64,000 nt of DNA, from positions 2,790,001-2,854,000 of the forward strand of contig NZ_CP130720.1 of NCBI RefSeq assembly GCF_035984415.1, read 5' to 3'. Both the position numbers and the translations under genes were made by a program. How positions within the stretch are numbered: position 1 is the first letter of the stretch; the number at the start of each line of letters is the position of its first letter. This DNA is from Streptomyces sp. NBC_01296. Its GTDB lineage: Bacteria; Actinomycetota; Actinomycetes; Streptomycetales; Streptomycetaceae. Below are positions 24,376 to 32,926 of this stretch, one piece after another. The notes under the pieces are model-generated. The model worked only from the letters and a program-made list of their open reading frames with translations. It was not told the origin of the DNA and did not search any database.

Positions 24376-25454
24376 GTCTTGACCCACTGCTCACGGTTCT
24401 TGGCGATGGTCTCGGGAGCGACGTTCTCGGGCTTCTCGATGACCACGCCGTGCTTCGTGAACAGCTCCGGCAGCTTCGCGTCCTTGACCACCGGGTTCAC
24501 GAACATCTGCAGCGGCATGTCCTCCTGGAACTTCTTGCTCACCAGGAAGTCCAGGAGCGCCTTGCCGCCCTCCTCGTTCTTCGCGCCCTTGAGCAGGCCC
24601 GCGAACTCGACCTGGCGGAAGCAGGTGCCGGTGGAGACGCCCGTGGGGGCCTCGGCCGGCTGCGGCTCGCCGTACAGGACCTCGACCGGCGGGCTGGAGG
24701 CGTAGGAGACGACCAGCGGGCGGTCGCCCTTGGCCTTCTTGCCGCCCGCGGAGCCCGAGAAGCGCTCGTTGTAGGCCTGCTCCCAGCCGTCGACGACCTC
24801 GACGCCGTTGGCCTTGAGCTTCGTCCAGTAGTCCTTCCAGCCCCCATCGCCGTACTTGCCGACGGAGGCGAGGAGGAAGCCGAGGCCCGGCGAGGAGGTC
24901 GCCGCGTTCTCGGTGACCAGCAGGTTCTTGTACTCGGGCTTGATCAGGTCATCCAGCGTCTGCGGCGGGGCGAGCTTCTTGTCGGCGAAATACGCCTTGT
25001 CGTAGTTGACGCAGATGTCGCCGGAGTCGATCGGGGTGACCCGGTGCTCCTTGTCGAGCACGTACTCGGGCTTCACGTCGGCCAGGCCCTTGGCCTCGTA
25101 CGGCGTGAAGATCCCGTTGTCGAGGGCGCGCGAGAGGAGCGTGTTGTCGACACCGAAGAAGACGTCGCCGCGCGGGGAGCCCTTGGTGAGGATCTCCTGG
25201 TTGAGGGCGGCGCCCGCGTCCCCGGACTTCAGGACCTTGACGGTGTAGCCGCTCTGCTGCTCGAACTCCTTGAGGACCGTGTCGGTCACGTTGAAGGAGT
25301 CGTGCGAGACGAGCGTGACCGTCTTGGACTTCGGCGCCTCGCTCCCGCCGCCCGCGGACTTGTCCTTGGCGTCTCCGCCGCCACAGGCGCTGAGCGTGGC
25401 GACGCCGAGCGCGGCCGCGAGCGCTGCGCCCGCGAACTTCTTGGTGGTGCTCAC
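24351..25454 (-). CDS. thiB: Thiamine-binding lipoprotein of ABC transporter
   Basis: This 367-residue substrate-binding protein of the TbpA/ThiB class captures thiamine outside the membrane. The signal peptide ends in a lipobox (LSACGGG). The mature protein begins with VTLVSHDSFNVTDTVLKEFE, typical of thiamine-binding proteins, and has DVFFGVDNTLLSRAL and SYASSPPVEVLY blocks. I chose the GTG at 25454 because AGGAGG lies 9 nt upstream; that site is the one sequestered by a hairpin. A TPP riboswitch lies in the leader at 25551-25643, so expression should fall when thiamine pyrophosphate is plentiful. Confidence 0.92.
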   Translation of the reverse strand: MSTTKKFAGAALAAALGVATLSACGGGDAKDKSAGGGSEAPKSKTVTLVSHDSFNVTDTVLKEFEQQSGYTVKVLKSGDAGAALNQEILTKGSPRGDVFFGVDNTLLSRALDNGIFTPYEAKGLADVKPEYVLDKEHRVTPIDSGDICVNYDKAYFADKKLAPPQTLDDLIKPEYKNLLVTENAATSSPGLGFLLASVGKYGDGGWKDYWTKLKANGVEVVDGWEQAYNERFSGSAGGKKAKGDRPLVVSYASSPPVEVLYGEPQPAEAPTGVSTGTCFRQVEFAGLLKGAKNEEGGKALLDFLVSKKFQEDMPLQMFVNPVVKDAKLPELFTKHGVVIEKPENVAPETIAKNREQWVKTWSSLVVK

Positions 25455-25463
25455 TGGTGATTC

Positions 25464-25482
25464 CTCCTGGGATGACCAGGAG
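25464..25482 (-). promoter_or_regulatory. Shine-Dalgarno-sequestering hairpin of thiB
   Basis: On the minus strand CTCCTGG pairs with CCAGGAG (7 bp, 5-nt loop). The second arm contains the AGGAGG ribosome binding site of thiB. This is a plausible expression platform for the upstream TPP aptamer, acting on translation. Confidence 0.6.
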
Positions 25483-25491
25483 AAGACGCGG

Positions 25492-25530
25492 CCCTGCCCG
25501 GCGCTCAGTGCGAGCGGTCGCCGGGCAGGG
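25492..25530 (-). terminator. 12-bp hairpin between TPP aptamer and thiB
   Basis: A perfect 12-bp stem, CCCTGCCCGGCG and its complement (plus-strand 25492-25503 with 25519-25530), lies in the leader between the riboswitch aptamer and the SD-sequestering hairpin. It may be a terminator or a spacer. No U-tract follows. Confidence 0.5.
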
Positions 25531-25550
25531 CGCAACAGCTTGAGTGATGA

Positions 25551-25643
25551 CCGAACTTCCTACCCCGAATGACCGGGGCGAGGTTCAGAGGGTCTGCGGA
25601 TGACGGTTACCGCACTCTCAGCGCTGTGGCGCTCCCCTGTCGG
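25551..25643 (-). ncRNA. TPP (THI-box) riboswitch
   Basis: Read on the minus strand, the thi-box signature is present in order. A CCGA/TCGG P1 closes it. GGGGAGC is followed by GCGCTGAGAG, then a P3 hairpin with GTGCGG and CCGCAG arms. ACCCTCTGAACCT and CCGGTCATTCGGGGTAGGAAG complete it, the last two being the pyrophosphate-binding half. It lies upstream of thiB-thiP-thiQ and identifies that transporter as thiamine-related. In Streptomyces, THI-boxes usually act on translation initiation, which fits the SD hairpin downstream. Confidence 0.93.
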
Positions 25644-25706
25644 AATATGCAATTGGTTCGGCCACAGGGTACCCCGTGGCCGAATCGGGCCCGCGAAAAC
25701 CGCAGG

Positions 25707-26819
25707 CTAGCGCTCCGAGGCCGCCAGCTGGCCGCAGGCGCCGTCGATCTCCTGACCGCGGGTGTCGCGGACGGTCACCGGCACGCCGTGGCGGGCGATG
25801 GCCTCCACGAAGGCCTTCTCGTCCTCGGGACGCGAGGCGGTCCACTTCGAGCCCGGCGTCGGGTTCAGCGGGATCAGGTTGACGTGGACGCGCTTGCCCT
25901 TGAGCAGCCGGCCGAGGAGGTCGCCGCGCCAGGCCTGGTCGTTGATGTCGCGGATCAGGGCGTACTCGATGGAGATCCGGCGGCCGGACTTCTCGGCGTA
26001 CTCCCACGCCGCGTCGAGCACCTCGCGGACGTTCCACCGCGTGTTCACGGGGACGAGGGTGTCGCGCAGCTCGTCGTCCGGCGCGTGCAGCGAGACCGCG
26101 AGGCGGCACTTGAAGCCCTCGTCGGCGAACCGCAGCATCGCCGGGACCAGGCCGACGGTGGAGACGGTGATACCGCGCTGCGACAGGCCCAGGCCGTCGG
26201 GCTCGGGGTCGGTGAGGCGGCGGATCGCGCCGACGACCCGCTTGTAGTTCGCCAGCGGCTCGCCCATGCCCATGAAGACGATGTTGGACAGCCGGGCCGG
26301 TCCGCCGGGGACCTCGCCGTCGCGCAGCGCGCGCATGCCGTCGACGATCTGGTGGACGATCTCGGCGGTGGACAGGTTGCGGTCCAGGCCCGCCTGGCCG
26401 GTGGCGCAGAACGGGCAGTTCATGCCGCAGCCGGCCTGCGAGGAGATGCACATGGTGACCCGGTCGGGGTAGCGCATCAGCACGGACTCGACGAGCGTGC
26501 CGTCGTGCAGCTTCCACAGGGTCTTGCGGGTGGTGTCGTCGTCGCACGAGATGTGCCGGATGACGTTCATCAGGTCCGGCAGCAGCTCCTGCTGGAGCTT
26601 CTCGCGGGAGCCCGCCGGAATGTCGGTCCACTCGGCCGGGTCGTGCGCGTACCGGGCGAAGTAGTGCTGCGAGAGCTGCTTGGCCCGGAAGGGCTTCTCA
26701 CCGATCGCGGCGACCGCCTCGCGCCGCTCCTCGGGCGTGAGGTCGGCGAGATGCCGGGGCGGCTTCTTGGCTCCGCGAGGGGCGACGAAGGTGAGCTCTC
26801 CCGGGACGGGGCGGGCCAT
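25707..26819 (-). CDS. rlmN: Dual-specificity RNA methyltransferase RlmN
   Basis: This 370-residue radical SAM enzyme makes 2-methyladenosine at position 2503 of 23S rRNA (and 37 of some tRNAs). The radical SAM cluster motif CxxxCxxC is seen as CGMNCPFC, with [10 protein letters not shown] and the C-terminal region carrying the accessory cysteine (DGACGQL). ATG at 26819 is used. The gene stands alone after a terminator that separates it from cdsA. Length is normal. Confidence 0.95.
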   Translation of the reverse strand: MARPVPGELTFVAPRGAKKPPRHLADLTPEERREAVAAIGEKPFRAKQLSQHYFARYAHDPAEWTDIPAGSREKLQQELLPDLMNVIRHISCDDDTTRKTLWKLHDGTLVESVLMRYPDRVTMCISSQAGCGMNCPFCATGQAGLDRNLSTAEIVHQIVDGMRALRDGEVPGGPARLSNIVFMGMGEPLANYKRVVGAIRRLTDPEPDGLGLSQRGITVSTVGLVPAMLRFADEGFKCRLAVSLHAPDDELRDTLVPVNTRWNVREVLDAAWEYAEKSGRRISIEYALIRDINDQAWRGDLLGRLLKGKRVHVNLIPLNPTPGSKWTASRPEDEKAFVEAIARHGVPVTVRDTRGQEIDGACGQLAASER

Positions 26820-26840
26820 GGCAGGTACTCCTCGTAAGAC

Positions 26841-26872
26841 GAAAGGCGCGCCGCAGAAGCAGCGCGCCTTTC
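26841..26872 (-). terminator. Terminator between cdsA and rlmN
   Basis: A perfect 11-bp stem pairs GAAAGGCGCGC (26841-26851) with its complement (26862-26872), with a 10-nt loop. Read leftward it ends in CTTTC then GTCTTA, a weak U-tract. It is 22 nt upstream of the rlmN start codon. Confidence 0.75.
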
Positions 26873-26979
26873 AAGAGTAACCGCCCGGACCCACCCGAAG
26901 CCTTCGGATGTACGTCGCCCCAGCTCAGCGGGGTCCCCCTGGTGAACCGCCTGCCGGCCGGGACCCGCGAAGGCCGGTT

Positions 26980-28056
26980 TCAGCCCGTGCCGACGAAGGC
27001 CGCCAGCAGCAGCCACACCACCGGGGCGGTCGGCAGCAGGGAGTCGAGCCGGTCCATGATGCCGCCGTGGCCCGGCAGCAGCGTGCCCATGTCCTTGATG
27101 CCCAGGTCCCGCTTGATCATCGACTCGCCGAGGTCGCCCAGCGTGGCGCTGACCGCGACGGCGAGACCGAGCAGCAGGCCCTGCCACCAGGCGCCCCCGT
27201 CGATCAGGAATTCCATGCACAGCGCGCCGGCCGCCATCGCGAAGGCCACCGCGCCGAACAGTCCCTCGCGGGTCTTGCCGGGACTGATGCGCGGCGCCAG
27301 CTTGTGCTTGCCGAAGCGCCAGCCCACCGCGTAGGCCCCGGTGTCGCTGACCACGGTCAGCAGCAGGAAGGTGACCACGCGCTCCGGGCCGTCGTCGGCG
27401 GTGAGCAGCATCGCGACGAAGGTGGCCAGGAAGGGCACGTAGAACGCCGCGAAGACGCCTGCGGTGACGTCCTTGAGGTAGTCCTCGGGCGGTTCGGTCA
27501 TCCGCCAGACCAGGACCGCCAGCGCGGTCAGGGCCATGGCCACCCAGGCGCCCTCGGCCCCCCGGACGTATCCGGCGATGACCATGGCGGCGCCGCCGAC
27601 CGCGAGCGGGACGAGCGGCGCCTTGATGCCCTTCTTCTCCTGGAGCCGGGAGGTGAGCTCCCACAGGCCGACGACGACCGCGACGACGATGACGCCGACG
27701 AAGACCGCCTTCACGATGAACAGCGAAGCGAAGATCACCGCACCGAGGCCGACACCGACCCCTATGGCGGCACGCAGGTCTCGCCCCGCCCGCTTCTTCT
27801 GCGGCGGGGGCGAGGCGTCCTGCGGTGCCTGCGAGGGCGGAGGCGGGGGGCTGGGCATGGGCTCCTGCGGCGGCGTCTCGGCGCGGAACGGGGGGGCGCC
27901 GTCGGCGGCGGCCCCCCGATCGCGTGCTTCCCGGTCGTCGAAGTCACGGCCGGCGGCATCGGGCACGATGGGCATGGGCCGAGTGTGCGGGCCCACCAGC
28001 GCATCGTATGCGGGACCCGCCGGAACCTGCTCCGTGGCCCAGGGAGAGTCGTTCAT
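26980..28056 (-). CDS. cdsA: Phosphatidate cytidylyltransferase
   Basis: This 358-residue membrane enzyme makes CDP-diacylglycerol from CTP and phosphatidate for phospholipid synthesis. The first 110 residues are proline-rich and probably disordered. About eight helices follow. The family signature is near the C-terminus, KRDLGIKDMGTLLPGHGGIM with the preceding GDLGESM. Its ATG at 28056 overlaps the last base of the frr stop codon, so cdsA is translationally coupled to frr in the order pyrH, frr, cdsA. Confidence 0.94.
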   Translation of the reverse strand: MNDSPWATEQVPAGPAYDALVGPHTRPMPIVPDAAGRDFDDREARDRGAAADGAPPFRAETPPQEPMPSPPPPPSQAPQDASPPPQKKRAGRDLRAAIGVGVGLGAVIFASLFIVKAVFVGVIVVAVVVGLWELTSRLQEKKGIKAPLVPLAVGGAAMVIAGYVRGAEGAWVAMALTALAVLVWRMTEPPEDYLKDVTAGVFAAFYVPFLATFVAMLLTADDGPERVVTFLLLTVVSDTGAYAVGWRFGKHKLAPRISPGKTREGLFGAVAFAMAAGALCMEFLIDGGAWWQGLLLGLAVAVSATLGDLGESMIKRDLGIKDMGTLLPGHGGIMDRLDSLLPTAPVVWLLLAAFVGTG

Positions 28057-28613
28057 CAGACCTCGAGGAGCTCGGCTTCCTTGTGCTTGAGCAGCTCGTC
28101 GACCTGCGCGACGTACTTCGCGGTGGTGTCGTCGAGCTCCTTCTCCGCGCGGCGCACCTCGTCCTCGCCGGACTCCTTGTCCTTGACGAGCTTGTCGAGG
28201 GCGTCCTTCGCCTTGCGGCGAATGGAGCGGATCGAGACCTTGGAGTCCTCGGCCTTGGTGCGCGCGACCTTGATGTACTCCTTGCGGCGGTCCTGCGTCA
28301 GCTCGGGGAAGGTCACCCGGATGATATTGCCGTCGTTGCTGGGGTTGACGCCCAGGTCGGAGTCGCGGATGGCCTGCTCGATGTTGCGCAGTGCGCTCTT
28401 GTCGAACGGGGTCACGATCGCCATGCGCGGCTCGGGCACCGAGAAGGACGCGAGCTGGTTGATGGGCGTGATGGCGCCGTAGTAGTCCGCCACGATCTTG
28501 TTGAACATCGCCGGGTGCGCACGACCGGTGCGGATCGCGGCGAAGTCTTCCTTGGCGACGACGACGGCCTTCTCCATCTTCTCCTCGGCCTCGAGGAGGA
28601 TTTCTTCGATCAC
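28056..28613 (-). CDS. frr: Ribosome recycling factor
   Basis: This 185-residue cytoplasmic factor, with EF-G, splits post-termination ribosomes. [17 protein letters not shown] at the start, [14 protein letters not shown] near residue 32 and the C-terminal helical hairpin are characteristic. I use the GTG at 28613, with GGAG 6 nt upstream; an ATG five codons earlier is also open. It follows pyrH and overlaps cdsA by one base. Confidence 0.95.
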   Translation of the reverse strand: MIEEILLEAEEKMEKAVVVAKEDFAAIRTGRAHPAMFNKIVADYYGAITPINQLASFSVPEPRMAIVTPFDKSALRNIEQAIRDSDLGVNPSNDGNIIRVTFPELTQDRRKEYIKVARTKAEDSKVSIRSIRRKAKDALDKLVKDKESGEDEVRRAEKELDDTTAKYVAQVDELLKHKEAELLEV

Positions 28614-28698
28614 CACGTGCTCCTGCATGTCAGATTTGGATGGTTCAGGCGGGCGGGGCGGGCTCGGCCCAGTGGGGCCGGGCCCGGCGTCGGGACGC

Positions 28699-29478
28699 TC
28701 AGGCCCGGGTGCCCTGGTCGCTCACGAGCGTGCCGATCTTCTCACCCTTGACGGCGCGGGCGATATTGCCCTCGGCGAGCAGCTCGAAGACCAGGATCGG
28801 CAGCTTGTTGTCGCGGCACAGCGTGATGGCGGTGGCGTCGGCGACCTTGAGGTCGCGGGACAGCACCTCGCTGTACTCCAGCGCGTCGAACTTCACCGCG
28901 TCGGGGTTCTTCTTCGGGTCGGAGTCGTAGACCCCGTCGACGCCGTTCTTGCCCATGAGCAGGGCCTCGGCGTCGATCTCCAGGGCGCGCTGGGCGGCCG
29001 TGGTGTCGGTGGAGAAGTACGGCATGCCCATGCCGGCGCCGAAGATGACGACGCGGCCCTTCTCCAGGTGGCGTACGGCGCGCAGCGGGATGTACGGCTC
29101 CGCGACCTGGCCCATGGTGATGGCGGTCTGCACGCGGGAGTCGATGCCTTCCTTCTCCAGGAAGTCCTGGAGGGCGAGGCAGTTCATGACGGTGCCGAGC
29201 ATGCCCATGTAGTCGGACCGCGCACGGTCCATGCCCCGCTGCTGCAGTTCGGCGCCGCGGAAGAAGTTTCCGCCGCCGATCACGACGGCGATCTCCGCGC
29301 CGTCACGGACCACCGCGGCGATTTCGCGCGCGATGGCATGGACGACGTCGGGGTCGACGCCCAGTCCTCCACCACCGGAGAAGGCTTCGCCCGACAGCTT
29401 CAGCATGAAGCGGCGGCCCTTCTTGTCGTGGTCGCTCTTGTCGTCGGAAGCGGTGTGGGGGTCCACGCCCTGATTCAT
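28699..29478 (-). CDS. pyrH: UMP kinase
   Basis: This 259-residue enzyme phosphorylates UMP to UDP and belongs to the amino-acid kinase fold. [43 protein letters not shown] and [14 protein letters not shown] are visible. ATG at 29478 has GAGGAG upstream. Seventeen extra N-terminal residues precede the first strand, as usual in Streptomyces. It lies downstream of tsf, from which it is separated by a terminator hairpin. Confidence 0.95.
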   Translation of the reverse strand: MNQGVDPHTASDDKSDHDKKGRRFMLKLSGEAFSGGGGLGVDPDVVHAIAREIAAVVRDGAEIAVVIGGGNFFRGAELQQRGMDRARSDYMGMLGTVMNCLALQDFLEKEGIDSRVQTAITMGQVAEPYIPLRAVRHLEKGRVVIFGAGMGMPYFSTDTTAAQRALEIDAEALLMGKNGVDGVYDSDPKKNPDAVKFDALEYSEVLSRDLKVADATAITLCRDNKLPILVFELLAEGNIARAVKGEKIGTLVSDQGTRA

Positions 29479-29506
29479 GGAGATCTCCTCGTGCACATAC
29501 GAAGAA

Positions 29507-29551
29507 GGCCATTGCCGGTGGGTCCTCGCGGTTCCCTCTACGGCAATGGCC
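29507..29551 (-). terminator. Terminator between tsf and pyrH
   Basis: A perfect 11-bp stem, GGCCATTGCCG (29507-29517) with its complement (29541-29551), and a 23-nt loop lie 90 nt past the tsf stop and 29 nt before the pyrH start, read leftward. Confidence 0.65.
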
Positions 29552-29640
29552 TCCTCGTCAGATCTGCGGTCGTTCCGCGCGCGGGCGGACGACTGCTTCA
29601 GACCCTACCGGGGTCCGGTGTCCGTCGTGTACGGACGGAC

Positions 29641-30477
29641 TCAGATGCCGACCTTGATGCGCGAGAAGCGCTTCAGGGTGACACCGGCCTCGTCCAGAAC
29701 CTTCTGGACGGACTTCTTGTTGTCCAGCGCGTACGGCTGGCCGAGGAGGGTGGCCTCCTTGAAGAAGCCGTTGACGCGACCCTCGACGATCTTGGCGATG
29801 GCAGCCTCGGGCTTGCCCTCCGCGCGGGTGACCTCTTCGGCGATGCGACGCTCGGACTCGACCTTCTCGGCCGGGACGTCCTCGGCGGACAGCCACTGCG
29901 GGGCGAACGCGGCGATGTGCTGCGCGACACCGCGGGCGACCTCGGCGTTGGGCTTGTCGAGCTCGACCAGGACGCCGATCTGGAACGGCAGGTCGGGCAT
30001 GGTGCGGTGCATGTACGCCGTGACGTAACCGCCGGAGAACTGCGCGAAGCGGTCCAGGACGATCTTCTCGCCGAGGTTGGCGTTGGCCTCGTCCACGAAC
30101 GCCTGGACGGTCTTGCCGGCCTCGATCTCGGACGCGAGGAGCGCCTCGACGTCGGCGGGGGAGGTGGCGGCGACGTGGGCGGCCAGCTGGTTGGCGACGG
30201 CCAGGAACTTGTCACCCTTGGCGACGAAGTCCGTCTCGCACTTCAGCTCGACGATGACACCGGAGGTGTTGTCGTCGGCGATGAGGGAGACGACGGCACC
30301 GTTCTCGGCAGAACGGCCCTCGCGCTTGGCGACGCCCTTCTGACCCTTGATACGGAGCGCTTCCATGGCCTTGTCGACGTCACCGTCGGAGTCGACCAGC
30401 GCGTTCTTGCAGTCCATCATGCCGGCGCCGGTGAGCTCGCGGAGCTTCTTGACGTCAGCGGCGGTGTAGTTCGCCAT
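29641..30477 (-). CDS. tsf: Elongation factor Ts
   Basis: This 278-residue protein is the nucleotide exchange factor for EF-Tu. The N-terminal UBA-like domain has LRELTGAGMMDCKNAL, the conserved TDFVAKGDKF sits near residue 82, and the dimerisation and core domains follow. The ATG at 30477 is the only sensible start. It is downstream of rpsB on the same strand, the universal rpsB-tsf pairing, with two hairpins in the 135-nt gap. Confidence 0.96.
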   Translation of the reverse strand: MANYTAADVKKLRELTGAGMMDCKNALVDSDGDVDKAMEALRIKGQKGVAKREGRSAENGAVVSLIADDNTSGVIVELKCETDFVAKGDKFLAVANQLAAHVAATSPADVEALLASEIEAGKTVQAFVDEANANLGEKIVLDRFAQFSGGYVTAYMHRTMPDLPFQIGVLVELDKPNAEVARGVAQHIAAFAPQWLSAEDVPAEKVESERRIAEEVTRAEGKPEAAIAKIVEGRVNGFFKEATLLGQPYALDNKKSVQKVLDEAGVTLKRFSRIKVGI

Positions 30478-30518
30478 GAGTCTGTGATTCTCTCTCGAAG
30501 TCGTAGATCTACGGGTGA

Positions 30519-30559
30519 ACGGCGGAGGCGCCGCGCTTTTGGCGCGGCTCCCCCGCCGT
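30519..30559 (-). promoter_or_regulatory. Leader hairpin upstream of tsf
   Basis: A hairpin whose outer arms are ACGGCGG (30519-30525) and CCGCCGT (30553-30559), with further GCCGCGC/GCGCGGC pairing around a TTTTG loop, lies about 42 nt before the tsf start. It may terminate part of the rpsB transcript or be a regulatory leader. Confidence 0.55.
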
Positions 30560-30574
30560 CATCGTCCGTGCTGT

Positions 30575-30604
30575 GAGTGCCCGGCGCGTGAACGCCGGGC
30601 GCTC
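30575..30604 (-). terminator. Terminator after rpsB
   Basis: A 12-bp stem (30575-30586 with 30593-30604, core GCCCGGCG/CGCCGGGC) has a 6-nt loop and begins nine bases after the rpsB stop on the minus strand. As in other bacteria it may allow partial read-through to tsf. Confidence 0.7.
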
Positions 30605-30612
30605 TCAGTGGG

Positions 30613-31527
30613 TCAGGCCTGCTCGGCGTCGGCGGCCGGAGCCTCGACAGCCTCGGCGGCGGGGGCCTCGGCGGCGGGGGCCTCGGCCTCGACAGCCGGG
30701 GCCTCGACAGCGGCCTCGGCCGGAGCGGCCTCGGCGTCGTCGGCCTTCTTCTCACCCTCGAGCAGGTCGCGCTCCCACTCGGCGAGCGGCTCGGCGGCGG
30801 CCTTCTCGCCCGGCTTGGAGTCACCGGTCGCAGCGCCGGAGCGGGCGATGAGGCCCTCGGCGACGGCGTCGGCGATCACGCGGGTGAGCAGGGTGACGGA
30901 ACGGATCGCGTCGTCGTTGCCCGGGATCTTGTAGTCGACCTCGTCGGGGTCGCAGTTGGTGTCGAGGATCGCGACGACCGGGATGTGGAGCTTGCGCGCC
31001 TCACCGACGGCGATGTGCTCCTTCTTGGTGTCGACGATCCAGACGGCGCTGGGAACCTTCGACATCTCGCGGATACCACCGAGGGTCTTCTCCAGCTTGA
31101 TCTTCTCGCGGGAGAGGACCAGGAGCTCCTTCTTGGTGAGACCCGAGGCGGCGACGTCCTCGAAGTCGATCGCCTCAAGCTCCTTCAGACGCTGAAGGCG
31201 CTTGTAGACGGTGGAGAAGTTGGTGAGCATGCCACCCAGCCAGCGCTGGTTGACGTACGGCATACCAACGCGCGTCGCCTGCTCGGCGATGGCCTCCTGG
31301 GCCTGCTTCTTGGTACCGACGAACATGATGGAGCCGCCGTGGGCAACGGTCTCCTTGACGAACTCGTAGGCGCGGTCGATGTACGACAGCGACTGGAGCA
31401 GGTCGATGATGTAGATGCCGTTGCGCTCGGTGAAGATGAAGCGCTTCATCTTCGGGTTCCAGCGACGGGTCTGGTGACCGAAGTGGACGCCGCTTTCCAG
31501 CAGCTCCCGCATCGTAACGACGGCCAT
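30613..31527 (-). CDS. rpsB: 30S ribosomal protein S2
   Basis: This 304-residue ribosomal protein has [20 protein letters not shown] at the start, the central [14 protein letters not shown] and [22 protein letters not shown]-terminal tail of about 55 residues is an alanine/glutamate/proline-rich low-complexity extension ([12 protein letters not shown] type), usual for Streptomyces S2. The ATG at 31527 is chosen because GGAG precedes it by six bases; an earlier in-frame ATG is too close to that site. It heads the rpsB-tsf unit and is divergent from the M23 peptidase gene across about 250 bp. Confidence 0.96.
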   Translation of the reverse strand: MAVVTMRELLESGVHFGHQTRRWNPKMKRFIFTERNGIYIIDLLQSLSYIDRAYEFVKETVAHGGSIMFVGTKKQAQEAIAEQATRVGMPYVNQRWLGGMLTNFSTVYKRLQRLKELEAIDFEDVAASGLTKKELLVLSREKIKLEKTLGGIREMSKVPSAVWIVDTKKEHIAVGEARKLHIPVVAILDTNCDPDEVDYKIPGNDDAIRSVTLLTRVIADAVAEGLIARSGAATGDSKPGEKAAAEPLAEWERDLLEGEKKADDAEAAPAEAAVEAPAVEAEAPAAEAPAAEAVEAPAADAEQA

Positions 31528-31777
31528 GGCCATCTCCTTGGTTTCTCGGTTTGGTTCCTGACGCCCCACCGCGTCCTGCCCCCGAACAGGGGACCGAGAG
31601 ACGCATTCACCCGGCCTGAGCGGCTGGTGCTGGGGCGTGCGAAGTCGACCCGGTGACCCGGATCGCCGTAAGAAGTGTACGGGACCGGGCGGTATGCCAG
31701 GTGACGCCGTTGTCCACACCCGGCCGTCCGTCCACAGGCGCCGTCACGCTGCGCGCACCGGCGGCAACCTGGACGGC

Positions 31778-32245
31778 ATGACGACACTGCTGCTCACGCT
31801 GCTGCTGACCCTGGCCCAGGCGCTCGTACCGGGGGCCCGGCCGCTGCCGCCCCCCTTGGTGGTGGCGCGCTGGTGGGACCCGCCCCCGACCCCGTACGCG
31901 GCGGGGCACCGCGGGGTGGACCTGGCCGCCCCGGTGGGCGCGGAGCTCCGCGCGGTCGGGCCGGGGCGGGTGCACTACGCGGGCCTGGTGGCCGGACGCG
32001 GGGTCCTCTCCCTCACCCTCCCGGGCGGTCTGCGCACCACGTACGAACCGGTGCGGCCGCTGGTCGCGGAGGGAGAGGAGGTCACGGCGGGCCAGGTGGT
32101 CGCCGTCCTCACGGAGGGCACGCACTGCGGGAGGCCCTGCCTCCACTGGGGCCTCCTGTCAGGCACCACCTACCTGAACCCCCTGACCCTCCTCCCGCAT
32201 CCGACACCAAGACTTCTGCCGGACTCGGCCCCGCCGGCGTTTTGA
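31778..32245 (+). CDS. M23-family peptidoglycan endopeptidase-like protein
   Basis: This 155-residue secreted protein has an N-terminal hydrophobic signal (LLLTLLLTLAQALVPGARP) and a short LytM/M23 domain. Zinc ligands are visible as the HxxxD in GHRGVDLAAP near residue 48 and the HWG near 132. The family's middle histidine position is less clear, so activity may be reduced. The ATG at 31778 is used. It lies between rpsB and whiG in the usual Streptomyces order. The stop codon is inside a dispersed repeat core (CCGCCGGCGTTTTGAGGCGC). Confidence 0.8.
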   Translation: MTTLLLTLLLTLAQALVPGARPLPPPLVVARWWDPPPTPYAAGHRGVDLAAPVGAELRAVGPGRVHYAGLVAGRGVLSLTLPGGLRTTYEPVRPLVAEGEEVTAGQVVAVLTEGTHCGRPCLHWGLLSGTTYLNPLTLLPHPTPRLLPDSAPPAF

Positions 32246-32250
32246 GGCGC
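32230..32250. repeat. Second copy of the dispersed stop-codon repeat core
   Basis: CCGCCGGCGTTTTGAGGCGC matches the core at 21581-21599 apart from one extra T. It again contains the stop codon of the host gene. Confidence 0.5.
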
Positions 32251-32282
32251 TGGGGGTGCCCCCGGCGGTGGCTGGGGGAGGT

Positions 32283-32300
32283 CTGGGGGCGGACCCCCAG
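32283..32300. terminator. Terminator hairpin between M23 peptidase and TetR genes
   Basis: CTGGGGG (32283-32289) pairs perfectly with CCCCCAG (32294-32300) across a 4-nt loop, between convergent genes. The surrounding stretch 32251-32315 has several runs of five G and could also form other structures. Confidence 0.6.
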
Positions 32301-32316
32301 GGGAGCCCCAGGGACA

Positions 32317-32898
32317 TCAGCCCTGCACGCCCCGCAGGGCCATGGCCACGGCCGCCTCCGTCACCACACCGGGATCCTCCGCGGCGCCGAGCTCGATGCG
32401 CCGGACCGCGGCATCGACCACGCCCTGGAGCAGCATCGCGGCGAGCCGGGGCTGCTCGTGCCCGAGGGCACCGAGCGCCTCCACGATCATCGCCACGAGC
32501 CCCCCGTGCGCGGCACGGATCTTCTCCCGCGCCCCCGCGTCCAGCTCACTGGCCGAGATCGCCACCACCGCCCGGTGCCGCCGGTCCCCGACCAGCCCGA
32601 GCTGGCTCCGTACGTAGGCCTCGACCTTCGCCTCCGCAGACTGCGCCTGCTCCATCGCCGCCTCGATCTCGGCGGCCCAGACGGGGAAGTCCACGGCGCA
32701 CAGCTCTTCGACCACGGCCGCGCGGGAGCGGAAGTACTCGTACACAGAGGACCGGGCGAGGCCGGTGCGCTCCGCCAGGGCGGGGAAGGTCAGCGCTTCC
32801 GTCCCGCCTTCGGACAACAGGGAGCGCGCAGCGTCCAGCAGGGCGCCGCGCTGCATCGACCGGTGCTCGGCCACGGAGGCCGCTCGAATCCTGGGCAC
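32317..32898 (-). CDS. TetR family transcriptional regulator
   Basis: This 193-residue regulator has an N-terminal TetR HTH (RGALLDAARSLLSEGG then LAERTGLARSSVYEYFRSRA, residues about 17-60) and a helical ligand-binding domain. It sits just downstream of whiG on the same strand, 28 nt from its stop. Its targets are unknown; I see no palindromic operator adjacent to its own start. It is conserved in this position next to whiG and the M23 gene in Streptomyces as far as I recall. Confidence 0.88.
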   Translation of the reverse strand: MPRIRAASVAEHRSMQRGALLDAARSLLSEGGTEALTFPALAERTGLARSSVYEYFRSRAAVVEELCAVDFPVWAAEIEAAMEQAQSAEAKVEAYVRSQLGLVGDRRHRAVVAISASELDAGAREKIRAAHGGLVAMIVEALGALGHEQPRLAAMLLQGVVDAAVRRIELGAAEDPGVVTEAAVAMALRGVQG

Positions 32899-32926
32899 GC
32901 ATCCACTCTACGGAGGTGCCGCAAGC

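Noticed and set aside
22612..24705. 697-residue frame opposite the thiamine permease
   Set aside because: Gln/His/Arg-rich antisense composition with no domains; opposite strand encodes ThiP.
32251..32315. G-quadruplex from several GGGGG runs
   Set aside because: The runs are matched by CCCCC partners forming a simple hairpin (32283-32300) between convergent genes; a quadruplex is possible but not needed.
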